Positions 43,942-52,062 of a stretch of DNA of 64,000 nucleotides are shown in pieces. A program made the position numbers and the translations under genes. This DNA is from Spirosoma endbachense (GTDB lineage: Bacteria; Bacteroidota; Bacteroidia; Cytophagales; Spirosomataceae). The stretch is taken from contig NZ_CP045997.1 of NCBI RefSeq assembly GCF_010233585.1, positions 3,373,779 to 3,437,778 of the forward strand, in the 5' to 3' direction. The notes under the pieces were generated by a model. It was not told where the DNA came from and made no database searches. It saw only the letters and a program-made list of their open reading frames with translations. Every line of letters starts with the position of its first letter. Positions within the stretch are counted from its first letter, which is position 1.

Positions 43942-45459
43942 ATGAAATCACATTGTCACTACGCCATTATTGGAGCGGGTGCATCTGGGAGTGTTATCGC
44001 CAATCGGCTCAGCGCAAACCCTGATTGTCAGGTTGTATTGCTCGAAGCTGGTGAGTGGGATAAAGGCGCCAATGTGGCAGATCCGGGAGGGTTTGTTCAA
44101 CTCTGGGGATCACCTATCGATTGGGCAATTCCAACGACTCCACAGGATGGTTTAGCCGGTCGGGAATTGACGATTAATCAGGGCAAAGTAGTTGGCGGTA
44201 GTACATCAATTAACGCTATGATGTACGTTCGCGGCAATTCGGCCAATTACAACCAGTGGAAAGCCCAGGGGGCCGACGGCTGGGGTTACGACGATGTGTT
44301 GCCCTACTTCAAAAAGATCGAATCCTACGAAGGTGGAACATCAGCGTACCATAATTCCGATGGCGAACTATCGGTACGGGATTGCCCGGATGACGTAATG
44401 CGTTCACCAGAATTTCTGGAAGGTGCCGTTGAACTGGGTTACGATGGACCGAATTGGGATTATAACGGTGCCCGGCAGGAAAACGGTGCCGGTCTGTTGC
44501 AGTTCCACATCACCCCCGATGGGCATCGTGCCAGTAGTGCTACAGCTTTTCTTCAACCCGTTCTGGACCGTCCGAATCTGACCCTGATTACGGGCGCGCA
44601 GGTAACCCGCATTCTGATTCGCGAAGGCCGGGCCGTTGGTGTTGACTATCAGCTGAACGGCGAAACACACCAGTTGCTGGCCGAAAAAGAAGTGATACTC
44701 AGCGCAGGAGCACTTAACTCACCCAAGATTCTGATGTTGTCAGGAATTGGCCCAACCGAGCATCTGCATGAATTTGACATTCCGGTTCATGTTAACTTAC
44801 CTGGTGTTGGGCAAAACCTACAGGATCATGTTCAGTTACCCGTTATTTTCCGGGCGAAAATCGATCGACCCCACACCACGCTGTTAACGGGTAACGTGCT
44901 ATTTGTCAAGACAAATGACGAAGCACCCGCCCCCGATCTGCAACTGAATTTTACACCCAGTATTCCCGCACCGCTGGCTCCATTCTTACCCGATTTTGGG
45001 GGTAATGTCTGCATTTTTCTACCGATTCTGGTACAGCCTAAAAGTGTAGGTACGGTTAAACTTCGTTCGGCCGATCCACTCGACAAGCCAGTCATTAACC
45101 CTAACTATTTGCAGGAAGAAGCTGATGTTGAGGTGTTTCGAAAGGCGCTGGGTATTATCAGAAAGCTGAGTGAAACGGAAGCGTTTTCGCCACTCAATGG
45201 TGGTGAGCTGGCTCCGGGTCCGGGTGATCCTGATGGCTTTATTCGTACGCAAAGTTCTACACTCTGGCATCCAGCCGGAACCTGTAGGATGGGTAGCGAT
45301 GCGCTTGCCGTAGTCGATTCTAAGCTACGGGTTCATGGCATATCTGGCCTTCGTGTGGCCGATGCCTCGGTGATGCCTGTCGTCACGAGTGGAAATACCG
45401 TTGCAGCCTGCTTCATGATCGGCGAGAAACTCGCCGATATGATTCTGTCTGATGCCTAG
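43942..45459 (+). CDS. GMC-family FAD oxidoreductase
   Basis: A 505-residue glucose-methanol-choline oxidoreductase. The FAD-binding motif GAGASG is at residues 11-16, followed by VVLLEAGEW; NQGKVVGGSTSINAMMYVRG is the first GMC signature and GALNSPKILMLSGIGP the second. The active-site His is in STLWHPAGTCRMG (about 442) and the final Asn in VTSGNTVAACFMIGEKLAD. No signal peptide, so cytoplasmic. It is of the choline dehydrogenase/alcohol dehydrogenase type and would oxidise a primary or sugar alcohol to an aldehyde. The position after a ThDP enzyme suggests a common pathway with aldehyde intermediates. Confidence 0.93.
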   Translation: MKSHCHYAIIGAGASGSVIANRLSANPDCQVVLLEAGEWDKGANVADPGGFVQLWGSPIDWAIPTTPQDGLAGRELTINQGKVVGGSTSINAMMYVRGNSANYNQWKAQGADGWGYDDVLPYFKKIESYEGGTSAYHNSDGELSVRDCPDDVMRSPEFLEGAVELGYDGPNWDYNGARQENGAGLLQFHITPDGHRASSATAFLQPVLDRPNLTLITGAQVTRILIREGRAVGVDYQLNGETHQLLAEKEVILSAGALNSPKILMLSGIGPTEHLHEFDIPVHVNLPGVGQNLQDHVQLPVIFRAKIDRPHTTLLTGNVLFVKTNDEAPAPDLQLNFTPSIPAPLAPFLPDFGGNVCIFLPILVQPKSVGTVKLRSADPLDKPVINPNYLQEEADVEVFRKALGIIRKLSETEAFSPLNGGELAPGPGDPDGFIRTQSSTLWHPAGTCRMGSDALAVVDSKLRVHGISGLRVADASVMPVVTSGNTVAACFMIGEKLADMILSDA

Positions 45460-45531
45460 CGTTCATTCGTTACGACATCCGTCAACTAATTCTGTAGACC
45501 AAAACCATTAACCAAAAATCTCCCCCTTCCA

Positions 45532-46407
45532 ATGGCACAAGGCAATTCAAACAAGGCCGTTTCCCGGCGCTATTTTCACGAAATCATGAATCAGGCCAAT
45601 GCAGATACGGCCTTTGAAATTTTGTCTCCTGACTTTGTCTTTACCCTTCCAACGCACCCCGAACCATTTCATGGCCCCGAGGGCTTCATCGGTCTTGTAC
45701 AGATGCTGCACAGTGCTTTCCCTGACTTTTACATCGATCCACAGGATATGGTTGCCGATGGCGACTGGGTTGCTACACGCTGGTTAGGTGGTGGTACGCA
45801 CACCGGCGGACCATTGCTAACGGTAAAAGGCAACGTTGAAGCAACGGGAAATTTTTTCCAGATCGATGGCATGACCTGGCATACCATTAAAGACGGCAAG
45901 ATTGTGGAATCAATCGGTCACGAAGATACGCTTGGCCTGATGCTGCAACTTGGCGTATTACCTCCGCAGGAAAGTGCTCCAGCACCAACCACACCGGCCG
46001 AAAACGAAGCACTGGTAGCCCGGTATTTTGGCGACATCATGAGCGAGGGCAAACTGGAAGTAATCGAAGAAATTCTTGATCCGTTGTTTGCTTTTATCAT
46101 CCCGACACAACCAGAGCCAATCACTGGCTATGATGCATTCCGTGGCTTTGTTCTCTACCTCCGCAATGCCTTCCCCGACATCAAATTTACGGTGTTACGC
46201 CAAATGGCCGAAGGAAATAAGGTCGCCAGCCGCTGGCAGATCGAAGGAACGCACAATGGCGAGTTTCTGGGTGCACCAGCAACGGGCAATCACATTAAAG
46301 ACTTTGGTATCGACATTTTCACAATTCGCCACGGCAAGATCGTTTCGGTGCACGTCAACGAAAACGATTTCGGACTCATGCAGCAATTGGGTGTTATTCC
46401 AGCTTAA
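45532..46407 (+). CDS. Tandem SnoaL-like (ester cyclase type) protein, two modules
   Basis: A 291-residue protein made of two SnoaL/NTF2-fold modules, about residues 1-140 and 155-291. Both share the same order: NKAVSRRYF/NEALVARYF helix, a strand with PTHPEPFHGPEGF/PTQPEPITGYDAF, SAFPDFYID/NAFPDIKFT, a VATRW/VASRW strand, GTHTGG/GTHNGE, and the C-terminal LGLMLQLGVLP/FGLMQQLGVIP. This looks like an internal duplication. SnoaL-fold proteins cyclise or hydrolyse small molecules, but many have other ligands. It opens a run of related genes downstream. Confidence 0.88.
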   Translation: MAQGNSNKAVSRRYFHEIMNQANADTAFEILSPDFVFTLPTHPEPFHGPEGFIGLVQMLHSAFPDFYIDPQDMVADGDWVATRWLGGGTHTGGPLLTVKGNVEATGNFFQIDGMTWHTIKDGKIVESIGHEDTLGLMLQLGVLPPQESAPAPTTPAENEALVARYFGDIMSEGKLEVIEEILDPLFAFIIPTQPEPITGYDAFRGFVLYLRNAFPDIKFTVLRQMAEGNKVASRWQIEGTHNGEFLGAPATGNHIKDFGIDIFTIRHGKIVSVHVNENDFGLMQQLGVIPA

Positions 46408-46441
46408 ATGAAACTCATTTTTCACGCTAAGTAAGTAAACT

Positions 46442-46855
46442 ATGTCAGTGGAAGCCAATAAAGCAGTGGTCACCCGGTATTGGGAGGACTTCTGGAACCA
46501 AAAGCAGGGTGATCTTATCAGTGAAATTACGACTGAAGACCTCCAACTACATTTCCCACCAGGACAGGCCCATCAGCCGCCTTCGCTTAAACGATGGTTT
46601 GAAACCGCCCAGTCGGCGTTTCCGGATGTGCACTTCACGATGCACGATCTCATTGCCGAAGGCGACATAGTCGTGTGCCGGTGGTCGTATGTAGCCACCA
46701 ACACGGGTGGATTTCTGGGCCATGAAGCAACAAACCTGCGAGTTACCGACCAGGGTATCAATATGTTTCGTGTTGAAAATGGCAAAATAGCTGAACTGTG
46801 GATGTCTGGCGATAGCCTGGGATTACTCCACCAGCTTGGCGTACTTCCATCGTAA
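46442..46855 (+). CDS. SnoaL-like ester-cyclase-type protein
   Basis: A 137-residue single module. It keeps NKAVVTRYWEDFWNQ, a shortened first strand pair (LHFPPGQAHQ), SAFPDVHFTMHDLIAEGDIV, VCRWSYVATNTGGFLG, VTDQGINMFRVENGKIAELW and the terminal LGLLHQLGVLPS motif. It begins 35 nt after the double-module gene and is clearly paralogous to it. The His in FTMHD and Trp/Asp in the last strands line the pocket in relatives, but no catalytic claim can be made from sequence. Confidence 0.88.
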   Translation: MSVEANKAVVTRYWEDFWNQKQGDLISEITTEDLQLHFPPGQAHQPPSLKRWFETAQSAFPDVHFTMHDLIAEGDIVVCRWSYVATNTGGFLGHEATNLRVTDQGINMFRVENGKIAELWMSGDSLGLLHQLGVLPS

Positions 46856-46886
46856 TTGCAACCTGAACAGATAACTCATTTGTACC

Positions 46887-47675
46887 ATGCAGCCAGTTCA
46901 CCAATCTGTTGAAACAAGTGCTTCTGAAGCAGAAGCACTACAGGCTACCCAAGTCGCTTTTCTTCAGAAGGGCGATATTGATGGCATGGTAAAGGCGTGC
47001 TATACCGATGATGCCCGCATGCACGGATTCACGTTCCGGGCACAGGGACATGAGGCCATCAAAGAGCTGGTCAATCTATATCTGGAACGGCTGAGTGTCC
47101 TGGGCGACCGGTCAATGGATAAGTTCGAGACGGGTAAAAATTATATCTGGATGGAAATGACCATTCAGAACCCGCAGGGCGATCCGATAAAGGTCTATGA
47201 ACTAAAGTTTCTGCGGTCAGGCAAGATTTACCTCCAGTTATACGGTCTTCGTCAGGGGACCGTATGGCAGGAAGGTGACTTCAGCGACTTTACGCCACCG
47301 AACAGCTCAAACGCCAGAACATTTCATAACCGCTATCTCGACTTCCACAGCCGGGGTGATGCGGATGGGCTGGCCGACGATTTTTTTACTGAAGACGCCC
47401 AGTTGATTACCGCTCGCGTAGACATCGCTGGTCGGGAACCAATCCGGCAAATGTTTCAGAACCTGTTCGCCAAAGAGTCTGGATTTACGCCACTATCGGT
47501 CGAAAATATTACGAGTGATCCGGATTATGTCTGGTTTGAAGCAACCGTTACGAGTTCGCTGGGCAAACGACGTGTTTACGACATCATGCTCATCCGTGAT
47601 GGCAGGGTTCACTTGCAGTTAGTAGGGCAGTTGATGGGTGTTTTGCCCACCGAAGCGGCCTTTGGCAGTGAATAA
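46887..47675 (+). CDS. Two-module NTF2/SnoaL-fold protein, divergent
   Basis: A 262-residue protein with two NTF2-like modules: residues about 15-130 (ATQVAFLQKGDIDGMVKACY, DDARMHGFTFRAQGHEAIKE) and about 140-255 (ARTFHNRYLDFHSRGDADGL, DAQLITARVDIAGREPIRQM). Both modules end in similar strands, KIYLQLYGLRQGT and RVHLQLVGQLMGV, evidence of internal duplication. They are more distant from the neighbouring SnoaL modules and resemble general NTF2-like stress or ligand-binding proteins. Function unknown; it is placed inside the SnoaL array. Confidence 0.8.
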   Translation: MQPVHQSVETSASEAEALQATQVAFLQKGDIDGMVKACYTDDARMHGFTFRAQGHEAIKELVNLYLERLSVLGDRSMDKFETGKNYIWMEMTIQNPQGDPIKVYELKFLRSGKIYLQLYGLRQGTVWQEGDFSDFTPPNSSNARTFHNRYLDFHSRGDADGLADDFFTEDAQLITARVDIAGREPIRQMFQNLFAKESGFTPLSVENITSDPDYVWFEATVTSSLGKRRVYDIMLIRDGRVHLQLVGQLMGVLPTEAAFGSE

Positions 47676-47741
47676 GTCAGCAGGAGAAATAGTCAGTCTA
47701 AAAGTGCCTTTACGTTAAACTGAGTCTATCTAAACGCTTAT

Positions 47742-48149
47742 ATGAAACCTTATTTACTGGTTATATTCGTAGCGATAACGATAACGGCCCGTGCTAACCA
47801 TGTCAGTTTTGCCGACAGTACCCGGTCTCCACCAGCACCAAGCATGAAAGCGCATGCCCATTATGACGGCATTCTGTCAATGGCTACCGATGGGCATTAT
47901 GCGTTTTTCTGCCTGGGAGGTCCATCGGTAGGCATTAGTCAGGGAAATTGGCGCGTGGCGATCAATATGTATCCATCCCTGCGCATCGGTCGTCCCGAGG
48001 GCAGCCCATCGCCACTTATTACGCCAACACTAGGAACCGGCATCTACGTTGCCTATAAACGTGTTTTGCTCCTTGTGCCCCTGCATTATATCAGTGAAGA
48101 ACGCAAATGGACGGTTGCCGTCGGGTTAGGCTGGCGCGTAACCAAATAA
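47742..48149 (+). CDS. Small secreted protein of unknown function
   Basis: A 135-residue precursor with a signal peptide (MKPYLLVIFVAITITARA). The mature part of about 116 residues is rich in Gly, Tyr and aromatic strands (GHYAFFCLGGPSVGISQGNW, LGTGIYVAYKRVLLLVPLHY, WTVAVGLGWRV), a pattern like an outer membrane beta-barrel or a lipocalin-like fragment, and it ends in an aromatic-basic strand. It is the only exported soluble protein within the SnoaL array. No family recognised. Confidence 0.7.
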   Translation: MKPYLLVIFVAITITARANHVSFADSTRSPPAPSMKAHAHYDGILSMATDGHYAFFCLGGPSVGISQGNWRVAINMYPSLRIGRPEGSPSPLITPTLGTGIYVAYKRVLLLVPLHYISEERKWTVAVGLGWRVTK

Positions 48150-48239
48150 CAACCATCCATCAAAGACACCATACGTTTACCTTCCCTTTTTCAATTAATT
48201 ACTCAATCAAATCAAATAACCCTTTTTTACCTGTCAATT

Positions 48240-48677
48240 ATGGCACTCTCACCCGAAGAAAATAACGCCCTTTGCCTTGAATTTTTTGAAACAGCCTGGA
48301 ATACTGGCGTTGTACGCGAAGACCTGCTGACAGCAGATGCACTCGATCACTCGTTTGTGGGTGGTAAATCCAAAACCGAACCAGGTTCAGGAAGCTTTAA
48401 GCAAATCATTGGCATGTTCCGTCACGCCATGCCAGACATTCATCTGACGCTGCTCGATCAGATTTATGTAGCCGATAAAGTTGTTCACCGCTGGAGCCTG
48501 ACCGGCACCGATACGGGTGGTGTAATGGGCATGCCACCTAGCGGCAAGACGTTAACCTTTACCGGAACGACGACCGTTCGGATGTCTGATGGAAAAATCG
48601 CTGAACGTTGGGCGAATGTCGATGAACTGGGCTTGCTCCAACAGTTGGGTGTTGTTCCTCCACCGCCAGGTGCTTAA
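48240..48677 (+). CDS. SnoaL-like ester-cyclase-type protein
   Basis: A 145-residue single-module SnoaL protein: ENNALCLEFFETAWNTG, LTADALDHSFVG, HAMPDIHLTLLDQIYVADKV, VHRWSLTGTDTGGVMGMPPS, GKTLTFTGTTTVRMSDGKIA, and the array's C-terminal motif LGLLQQLGVVP followed by PPPGA. It is the closest of the set to the classical ester cyclase family (PF07366-like), as GxxxG...MPPSGK is retained. Confidence 0.88.
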   Translation: MALSPEENNALCLEFFETAWNTGVVREDLLTADALDHSFVGGKSKTEPGSGSFKQIIGMFRHAMPDIHLTLLDQIYVADKVVHRWSLTGTDTGGVMGMPPSGKTLTFTGTTTVRMSDGKIAERWANVDELGLLQQLGVVPPPPGA

Positions 48678-48759
48678 TAATACGACCTCGTGGCTGGCCT
48701 ACGCAGTCATAATATCATTCTATCTACCATTATTATTCCAGTGCTAAACCCCTGTCATT

Positions 48760-49197
48760 ATGACTCGTATTGAAGAGAACACGAAAACAGTACGCGAGTT
48801 TATGGAACTCGTCTGGTCGCAAGGTGATGTTGAAGTAGCCGAACGAATCGTTGATCCTAACTTCCAGTTCATTCTGGCTTTTGCACACTTAGATGGACGC
48901 GACGCATTTCTGGGATTAGTTCAACGGAATCGGGGCATTTTCGAGAATCTGACGTATTCAGTAGCGCCGGACGACATTGTTGCCGAAGAACTGAAAGGAG
49001 CTGCTTTCTGGCAAATGGATTCCAAACATATTGGCACCTGGCGTAATGTGCCAGCCAGCAATAAGCAGGTTTCGATCAGCGGAATGACTTTTTTCCGCTT
49101 CAGCGAAGACGGTAAGATTATCGAAGCCCGCGTTCAGAATGATGTCATGAGTCTGATGAATCAGATTGGTGGTATCAAAAAACTATATGACTTCTAG
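48760..49197 (+). CDS. SnoaL-like protein, divergent
   Basis: A 145-residue NTF2/SnoaL-fold protein. The N-terminal helix NTKTVREFMELVWSQGDVEV and strand AERIVDPNFQFILAFAHLDG fit the fold; the middle reads DIVAEELKGAAFWQMDSKHI, and VSISGMTFFRFSEDGKIIEA ends the sheet. The C-terminal array motif is degraded to VMSLMNQIGGIKKL. It is probably a diverged copy with changed ligand specificity. Confidence 0.82.
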   Translation: MTRIEENTKTVREFMELVWSQGDVEVAERIVDPNFQFILAFAHLDGRDAFLGLVQRNRGIFENLTYSVAPDDIVAEELKGAAFWQMDSKHIGTWRNVPASNKQVSISGMTFFRFSEDGKIIEARVQNDVMSLMNQIGGIKKLYDF

Positions 49198-49249
49198 GCC
49201 TCTTTTGCCTATTTATCCATTAACTCTCAAGTAAAAACAACAACTCATC

Positions 49250-49657
49250 ATGTCAGTCGAAGAAAATAAGGAACTTGTCCGCGGATACGTTAATGCGATC
49301 CTCGTCAATCGTGATTTTAGTAAGTTCAGCGATTTCACCGCTCCCGGCTTTTACATTGATCGTTCGGCCGTTCCACAGGCAATTGCCGGGGCTGATGCCC
49401 TGCATAACCAGATGGATATGCTGTATGGTGCCTTCCCGGACCTGGATCTCCAAATCGTTGATATGGTAGCCGAGGGCGACAAAGTAGTGGTTCGGTTTGC
49501 TGCACCTGGCACGCACCAGAACACCTTTGCCGGTATCGAAGGAACAGGCCGCAAAGCAACCTGGAAAGGGCTCGTTATGTACCACGTTGTTGATGATAAG
49601 ATTACCGAAGCCTGGGCAAACTGGGATGACTGGGGGCTGATCGAGCAACTTCGCTAA
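49250..49657 (+). CDS. SnoaL-like ester-cyclase-type protein
   Basis: A 135-residue single module: VEENKELVRGYVNAILVNRD, SDFTAPGFYIDRSAVPQAIA, LYGAFPDLDLQIVDMVAEGD, VVVRFAAPGTHQNTFAGIEG, TGRKATWKGLVMYHVVDDKI, and the end WDDWGLIEQLR, which is a truncated form of the array motif. The gene starts 53 nt after its neighbour and precedes a membrane-protein gene by 32 nt. A long ORF lies on the opposite strand but follows the codon pattern of this gene and is a shadow. Confidence 0.87.
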   Translation: MSVEENKELVRGYVNAILVNRDFSKFSDFTAPGFYIDRSAVPQAIAGADALHNQMDMLYGAFPDLDLQIVDMVAEGDKVVVRFAAPGTHQNTFAGIEGTGRKATWKGLVMYHVVDDKITEAWANWDDWGLIEQLR

Positions 49658-49689
49658 GCTATAATTCACGCTTCACTAACCCCATCATC

Positions 49690-50355
49690 ATGGAACCCAC
49701 CGCCTTATCGAAGGTACTAGTACGGCTACCGAACCTGATCACGTTGTTTTTTTCGCTGACTCTGGTAACTGGCTTTCGTTTGCTGAACGACCGGTTTCAC
49801 TGGAACACATCGCCAACGTTTGACATCACTGTCTGGAACGACGTGCTGGTACTCGTTTCGTTTTTAACAACGCTGCTCTTCATCGTGACCGCCTGGTTAG
49901 GATTTAGTGTGCTCATTGAGCGCGTACCGTATCAGGGTTCTTTCAACCGTTTTTTATTCGATACGGCGCGGTTCTCTGCCTTGTTCCCCTTGTTGATGTG
50001 GTCTTTTCTAGCCGAATCACCTTCCCATTTTCAGGTATTTGTCTGGGGTTTGGCCACCTGGCATTTGGTCATGGCGATCTGGTATCTGTGGCCCGTAATC
50101 ATTAAGAATACGAGCCGGACCGGGCATTCGTCAGATATGCTAAGCCATGTCATAATCAGCGGGATATACTATGCCTTAGGGCTCGCCTATTACCTGCTGA
50201 TTGCTACGAAATGGGATACGGCTCCTAATCAGAGCCTCCGTATTGGGCTGGTATTAGTAACAATGGCTGTTATTGCTTTCTGGTCAGTTAACCGACTCCG
50301 GAATTTAGAAAAACGGCTTGTTAACGAATCCGCCCCTAAACAATTAACGACTTAA
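49690..50355 (+). CDS. Integral membrane protein of unknown function
   Basis: A 221-residue protein with about six transmembrane helices: LITLFFSLTLVTGFRLL, VLVLVSFLTTLLFIVTAWLG, FSALFPLLMWSFLA, FVWGLATWHLVMAIWYLWPV, HVIISGIYYALGLAYYLLIA and LRIGLVLVTMAVIAFW, with a basic C-terminus. No transporter or enzyme motif was recognised. It sits between SnoaL-like genes and could supply a membrane location or export route for the cluster; that is positional inference only. Confidence 0.78.
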   Translation: MEPTALSKVLVRLPNLITLFFSLTLVTGFRLLNDRFHWNTSPTFDITVWNDVLVLVSFLTTLLFIVTAWLGFSVLIERVPYQGSFNRFLFDTARFSALFPLLMWSFLAESPSHFQVFVWGLATWHLVMAIWYLWPVIIKNTSRTGHSSDMLSHVIISGIYYALGLAYYLLIATKWDTAPNQSLRIGLVLVTMAVIAFWSVNRLRNLEKRLVNESAPKQLTT

Positions 50356-50372
50356 CTGTTCACTTTTTTGTC

Positions 50373-50765
50373 ATGACAAACGTACCCGACAGCCCGCTGG
50401 GCCAGATGTACCGGGAGCATATTCAGCATATTCTCGACAAAAACATTGAGGCTCTGCTAGACCAGTACACCGACGACGCGCTGCTCATCAGCAGCTTCAG
50501 CAAGAAGCCGATCATTTATAAGGGTCGCGAGCAGATTCGTGAGCATATGCAGGGCATTCTGGGCATCGATGGTCTGGAAACTGACATTATTTTCTGGGCA
50601 GAAACCGAAGATCCGCAAACGCTGATGATTACGGAGCAGATCACGATGAAAACCAAAGATGGCGATGCCAACATGCGCTTTGCCGACAGTTGGGTTCTTC
50701 GCGACGGCCAGATCGCAATTCACTTTGCGGGAATGGTACAACACCCCGACGGTTCGCTGGCGTAG
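50373..50765 (+). CDS. NTF2/SnoaL-like protein
   Basis: A 130-residue protein: MYREHIQHILDKNIEALLDQ, YTDDALLISSFSKKPIIYKG, REQIREHMQGILGIDGLETD, then MITEQITMKTKDGDANMRFA and DSWVLRDGQIAIHFAGMVQH. This is the DUF4440/SnoaL_3-like version of the cone-shaped fold. It starts 17 nt after the membrane-protein gene and lacks the array's C-terminal LGLLxQLG motif, so it may have been recruited separately. Confidence 0.82.
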   Translation: MTNVPDSPLGQMYREHIQHILDKNIEALLDQYTDDALLISSFSKKPIIYKGREQIREHMQGILGIDGLETDIIFWAETEDPQTLMITEQITMKTKDGDANMRFADSWVLRDGQIAIHFAGMVQHPDGSLA

Positions 50766-50772
50766 ATCTGGT

Positions 50773-50837
50773 ATTCGGTTTTAGGGATTCGGTATTTACA
50801 GGGCCTCCTGAAGAATCCCGAATCTCTAAAACCGAAT
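50773..50837 (+). repeat. Intercistronic inverted repeat with 20-nt arms
   Basis: ATTCGGTTTTAGGGATTCGG (50773-50792) and CCGAATCTCTAAAACCGAAT (50818-50837) differ from perfect complementarity at one position, a potential G-U pair. The loop is 25 nt and no T-run follows. Confidence 0.85.
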
Positions 50838-50878
50838 GCTTAAAACTGTAAACCAAAAACTACTTAACGAAAAACACA

Positions 50879-51304
50879 ATGTTGACTCAAGAATCTATAC
50901 AGGCGTTTGTTGCCGACTGGTACAAAAAATTAGACGTTCACGCACCGATGGTAGAAGTGCTGCCTTTGCTGGCAGATGCTGAACTGGAATGTGTATTCCC
51001 TGAGGTAACCGTTTATGGCTATGCCGGTTTTGAAAGCTGGTACCAGCGTGTTATTCGTACATTCTTCGATGAAGTGCATACCGTAACGAAGGCGGAGGCT
51101 GATATTCAGGGCGATACGGCTACCGTGGATGTTGTCGTACAGTGGGAAGCAAGCGTCTGGAGCGCACCCGATGCAAGCAGCAAGCGCATTAATGCCGACG
51201 CCTATCAGACGTGGAGCTTAAAAGCTGGCCCAGACGGTTCGCCCATCCTCACCAAGTATGTAGTTGATGATTTCGTACCCCGCGAAGGGTCGGCCACTCT
51301 ATAA
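50879..51304 (+). CDS. NTF2-like protein
   Basis: A 141-residue protein with an N-terminal helix (TQESIQAFVADWYKKLDVHA), a strand with LECVFPEVTVYGYAGFESWY, RVIRTFFDEVHTVTKAEADI, and two long strands TATVDVVVQWEASVWSAPDA and AYQTWSLKAGPDGSPILTKY. The fold is NTF2-like with Trp and His in the presumed pocket. Relation to the SnoaL array is by fold and position rather than clear identity. Confidence 0.78.
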   Translation: MLTQESIQAFVADWYKKLDVHAPMVEVLPLLADAELECVFPEVTVYGYAGFESWYQRVIRTFFDEVHTVTKAEADIQGDTATVDVVVQWEASVWSAPDASSKRINADAYQTWSLKAGPDGSPILTKYVVDDFVPREGSATL

Positions 51305-51307
51305 AGC

Positions 51308-51373
51308 TGATTTACGGTAGTTGGTTGACCGGTGCGCCGAAGCTGTCACGCGAATACCTAAACCCGTAAATCA
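51308..51373 (+). repeat. Intercistronic inverted repeat, 10-bp outer arms
   Basis: TGATTTACGG (51308-51317) is the exact reverse complement of CCGTAAATCA (51364-51373). Weaker pairing continues inside. It occupies the spacer between an NTF2-like gene and the second DJ-1/PfpI gene. Confidence 0.6.
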
Positions 51374-51400
51374 TCCCGAAAAATACTAAACCAAAAACTC

Positions 51401-51970
51401 ATGAAACTGAGCGGCAAGAAAATCGGAGTTCTTCTGGAAAGCGACTACTTCGAAAATGAAATCTTCTACTACAAGTTCCGCTTCCCCGAAGAAGGTGCTG
51501 ACCTGCACTTCCTGACGCGGCTGTGGGGGAATGAACGCATCACCTTCCACGGGCACGAATACAGAGCACCGATGGATTGCTGGGAGAGTTTCGAGAACAT
51601 GAGCGACGAGGAATTGCGGAGTTATTCAGCCATCATTGTGCCTTCGGGCATGGTGTCAGACCGGCTTCGCTACACCGAAGACGTTGAAAAAATTCCGCCC
51701 GCAACGGAGTTTCTGAAACGGGCCTTCGCCGAGAAATCGATCCTCAAAGGAATTATCTGTCATGGTCTTTGGCTGACAGCTCCTGCTACTGAGCTGATAA
51801 AAGGGCGGCCATTGGTTTGCCATAACAACCTCATTGGCGACGCCAAAGCATACGGGGCCATCTATACCAACGAAGACGTTGTGGTCGATGGTGATCTGGT
51901 AACGGGTCGGTCGGGTGGACACGCCCATCTGTTCGCAAAAAAAATCATTGAGCTTCTATCCACACCTTAA
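51401..51970 (+). CDS. DJ-1/PfpI family protein
   Basis: A 189-residue protein of standard family length: KKIGVLLESDYFENEIFYYK opens the Rossmann-like fold, SAIIVPSGMVSDRLRY carries the conserved turn, and GIICHGLWLTAPATELIKG forms the nucleophile elbow with Cys near residue 120 followed by His. DVVVDGDLVTGRSGGHAHLF ends the core. The Cys-His pair is as in PfpI/YhbO, linked to deglycase or glyoxalase III activity in the literature, which is debated. With the VOC protein next to it, reactive-carbonyl handling is plausible. Confidence 0.88.
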   Translation: MKLSGKKIGVLLESDYFENEIFYYKFRFPEEGADLHFLTRLWGNERITFHGHEYRAPMDCWESFENMSDEELRSYSAIIVPSGMVSDRLRYTEDVEKIPPATEFLKRAFAEKSILKGIICHGLWLTAPATELIKGRPLVCHNNLIGDAKAYGAIYTNEDVVVDGDLVTGRSGGHAHLFAKKIIELLSTP

Positions 51971-52062
51971 CTATGTACATGGCACACGAAGCCAATTCAG
52001 GTACTGACTGGCCATTTGCCACTTACCTCGATTCGCCGACTTTCCATTGTACCAATTAATCT

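Noticed and set aside
43942-45459. Type of cluster: polyketide biosynthesis because of SnoaL-like genes
   Set aside because: No ketosynthase, acyltransferase or carrier protein gene is present in the window; the SnoaL fold alone does not prove polyketide cyclisation.
49253-49669. 138-codon ORF on the minus strand opposite a SnoaL gene
   Set aside because: It lies entirely over a plus-strand gene with clear family motifs and regular codon pattern; its protein has no recognisable motif.
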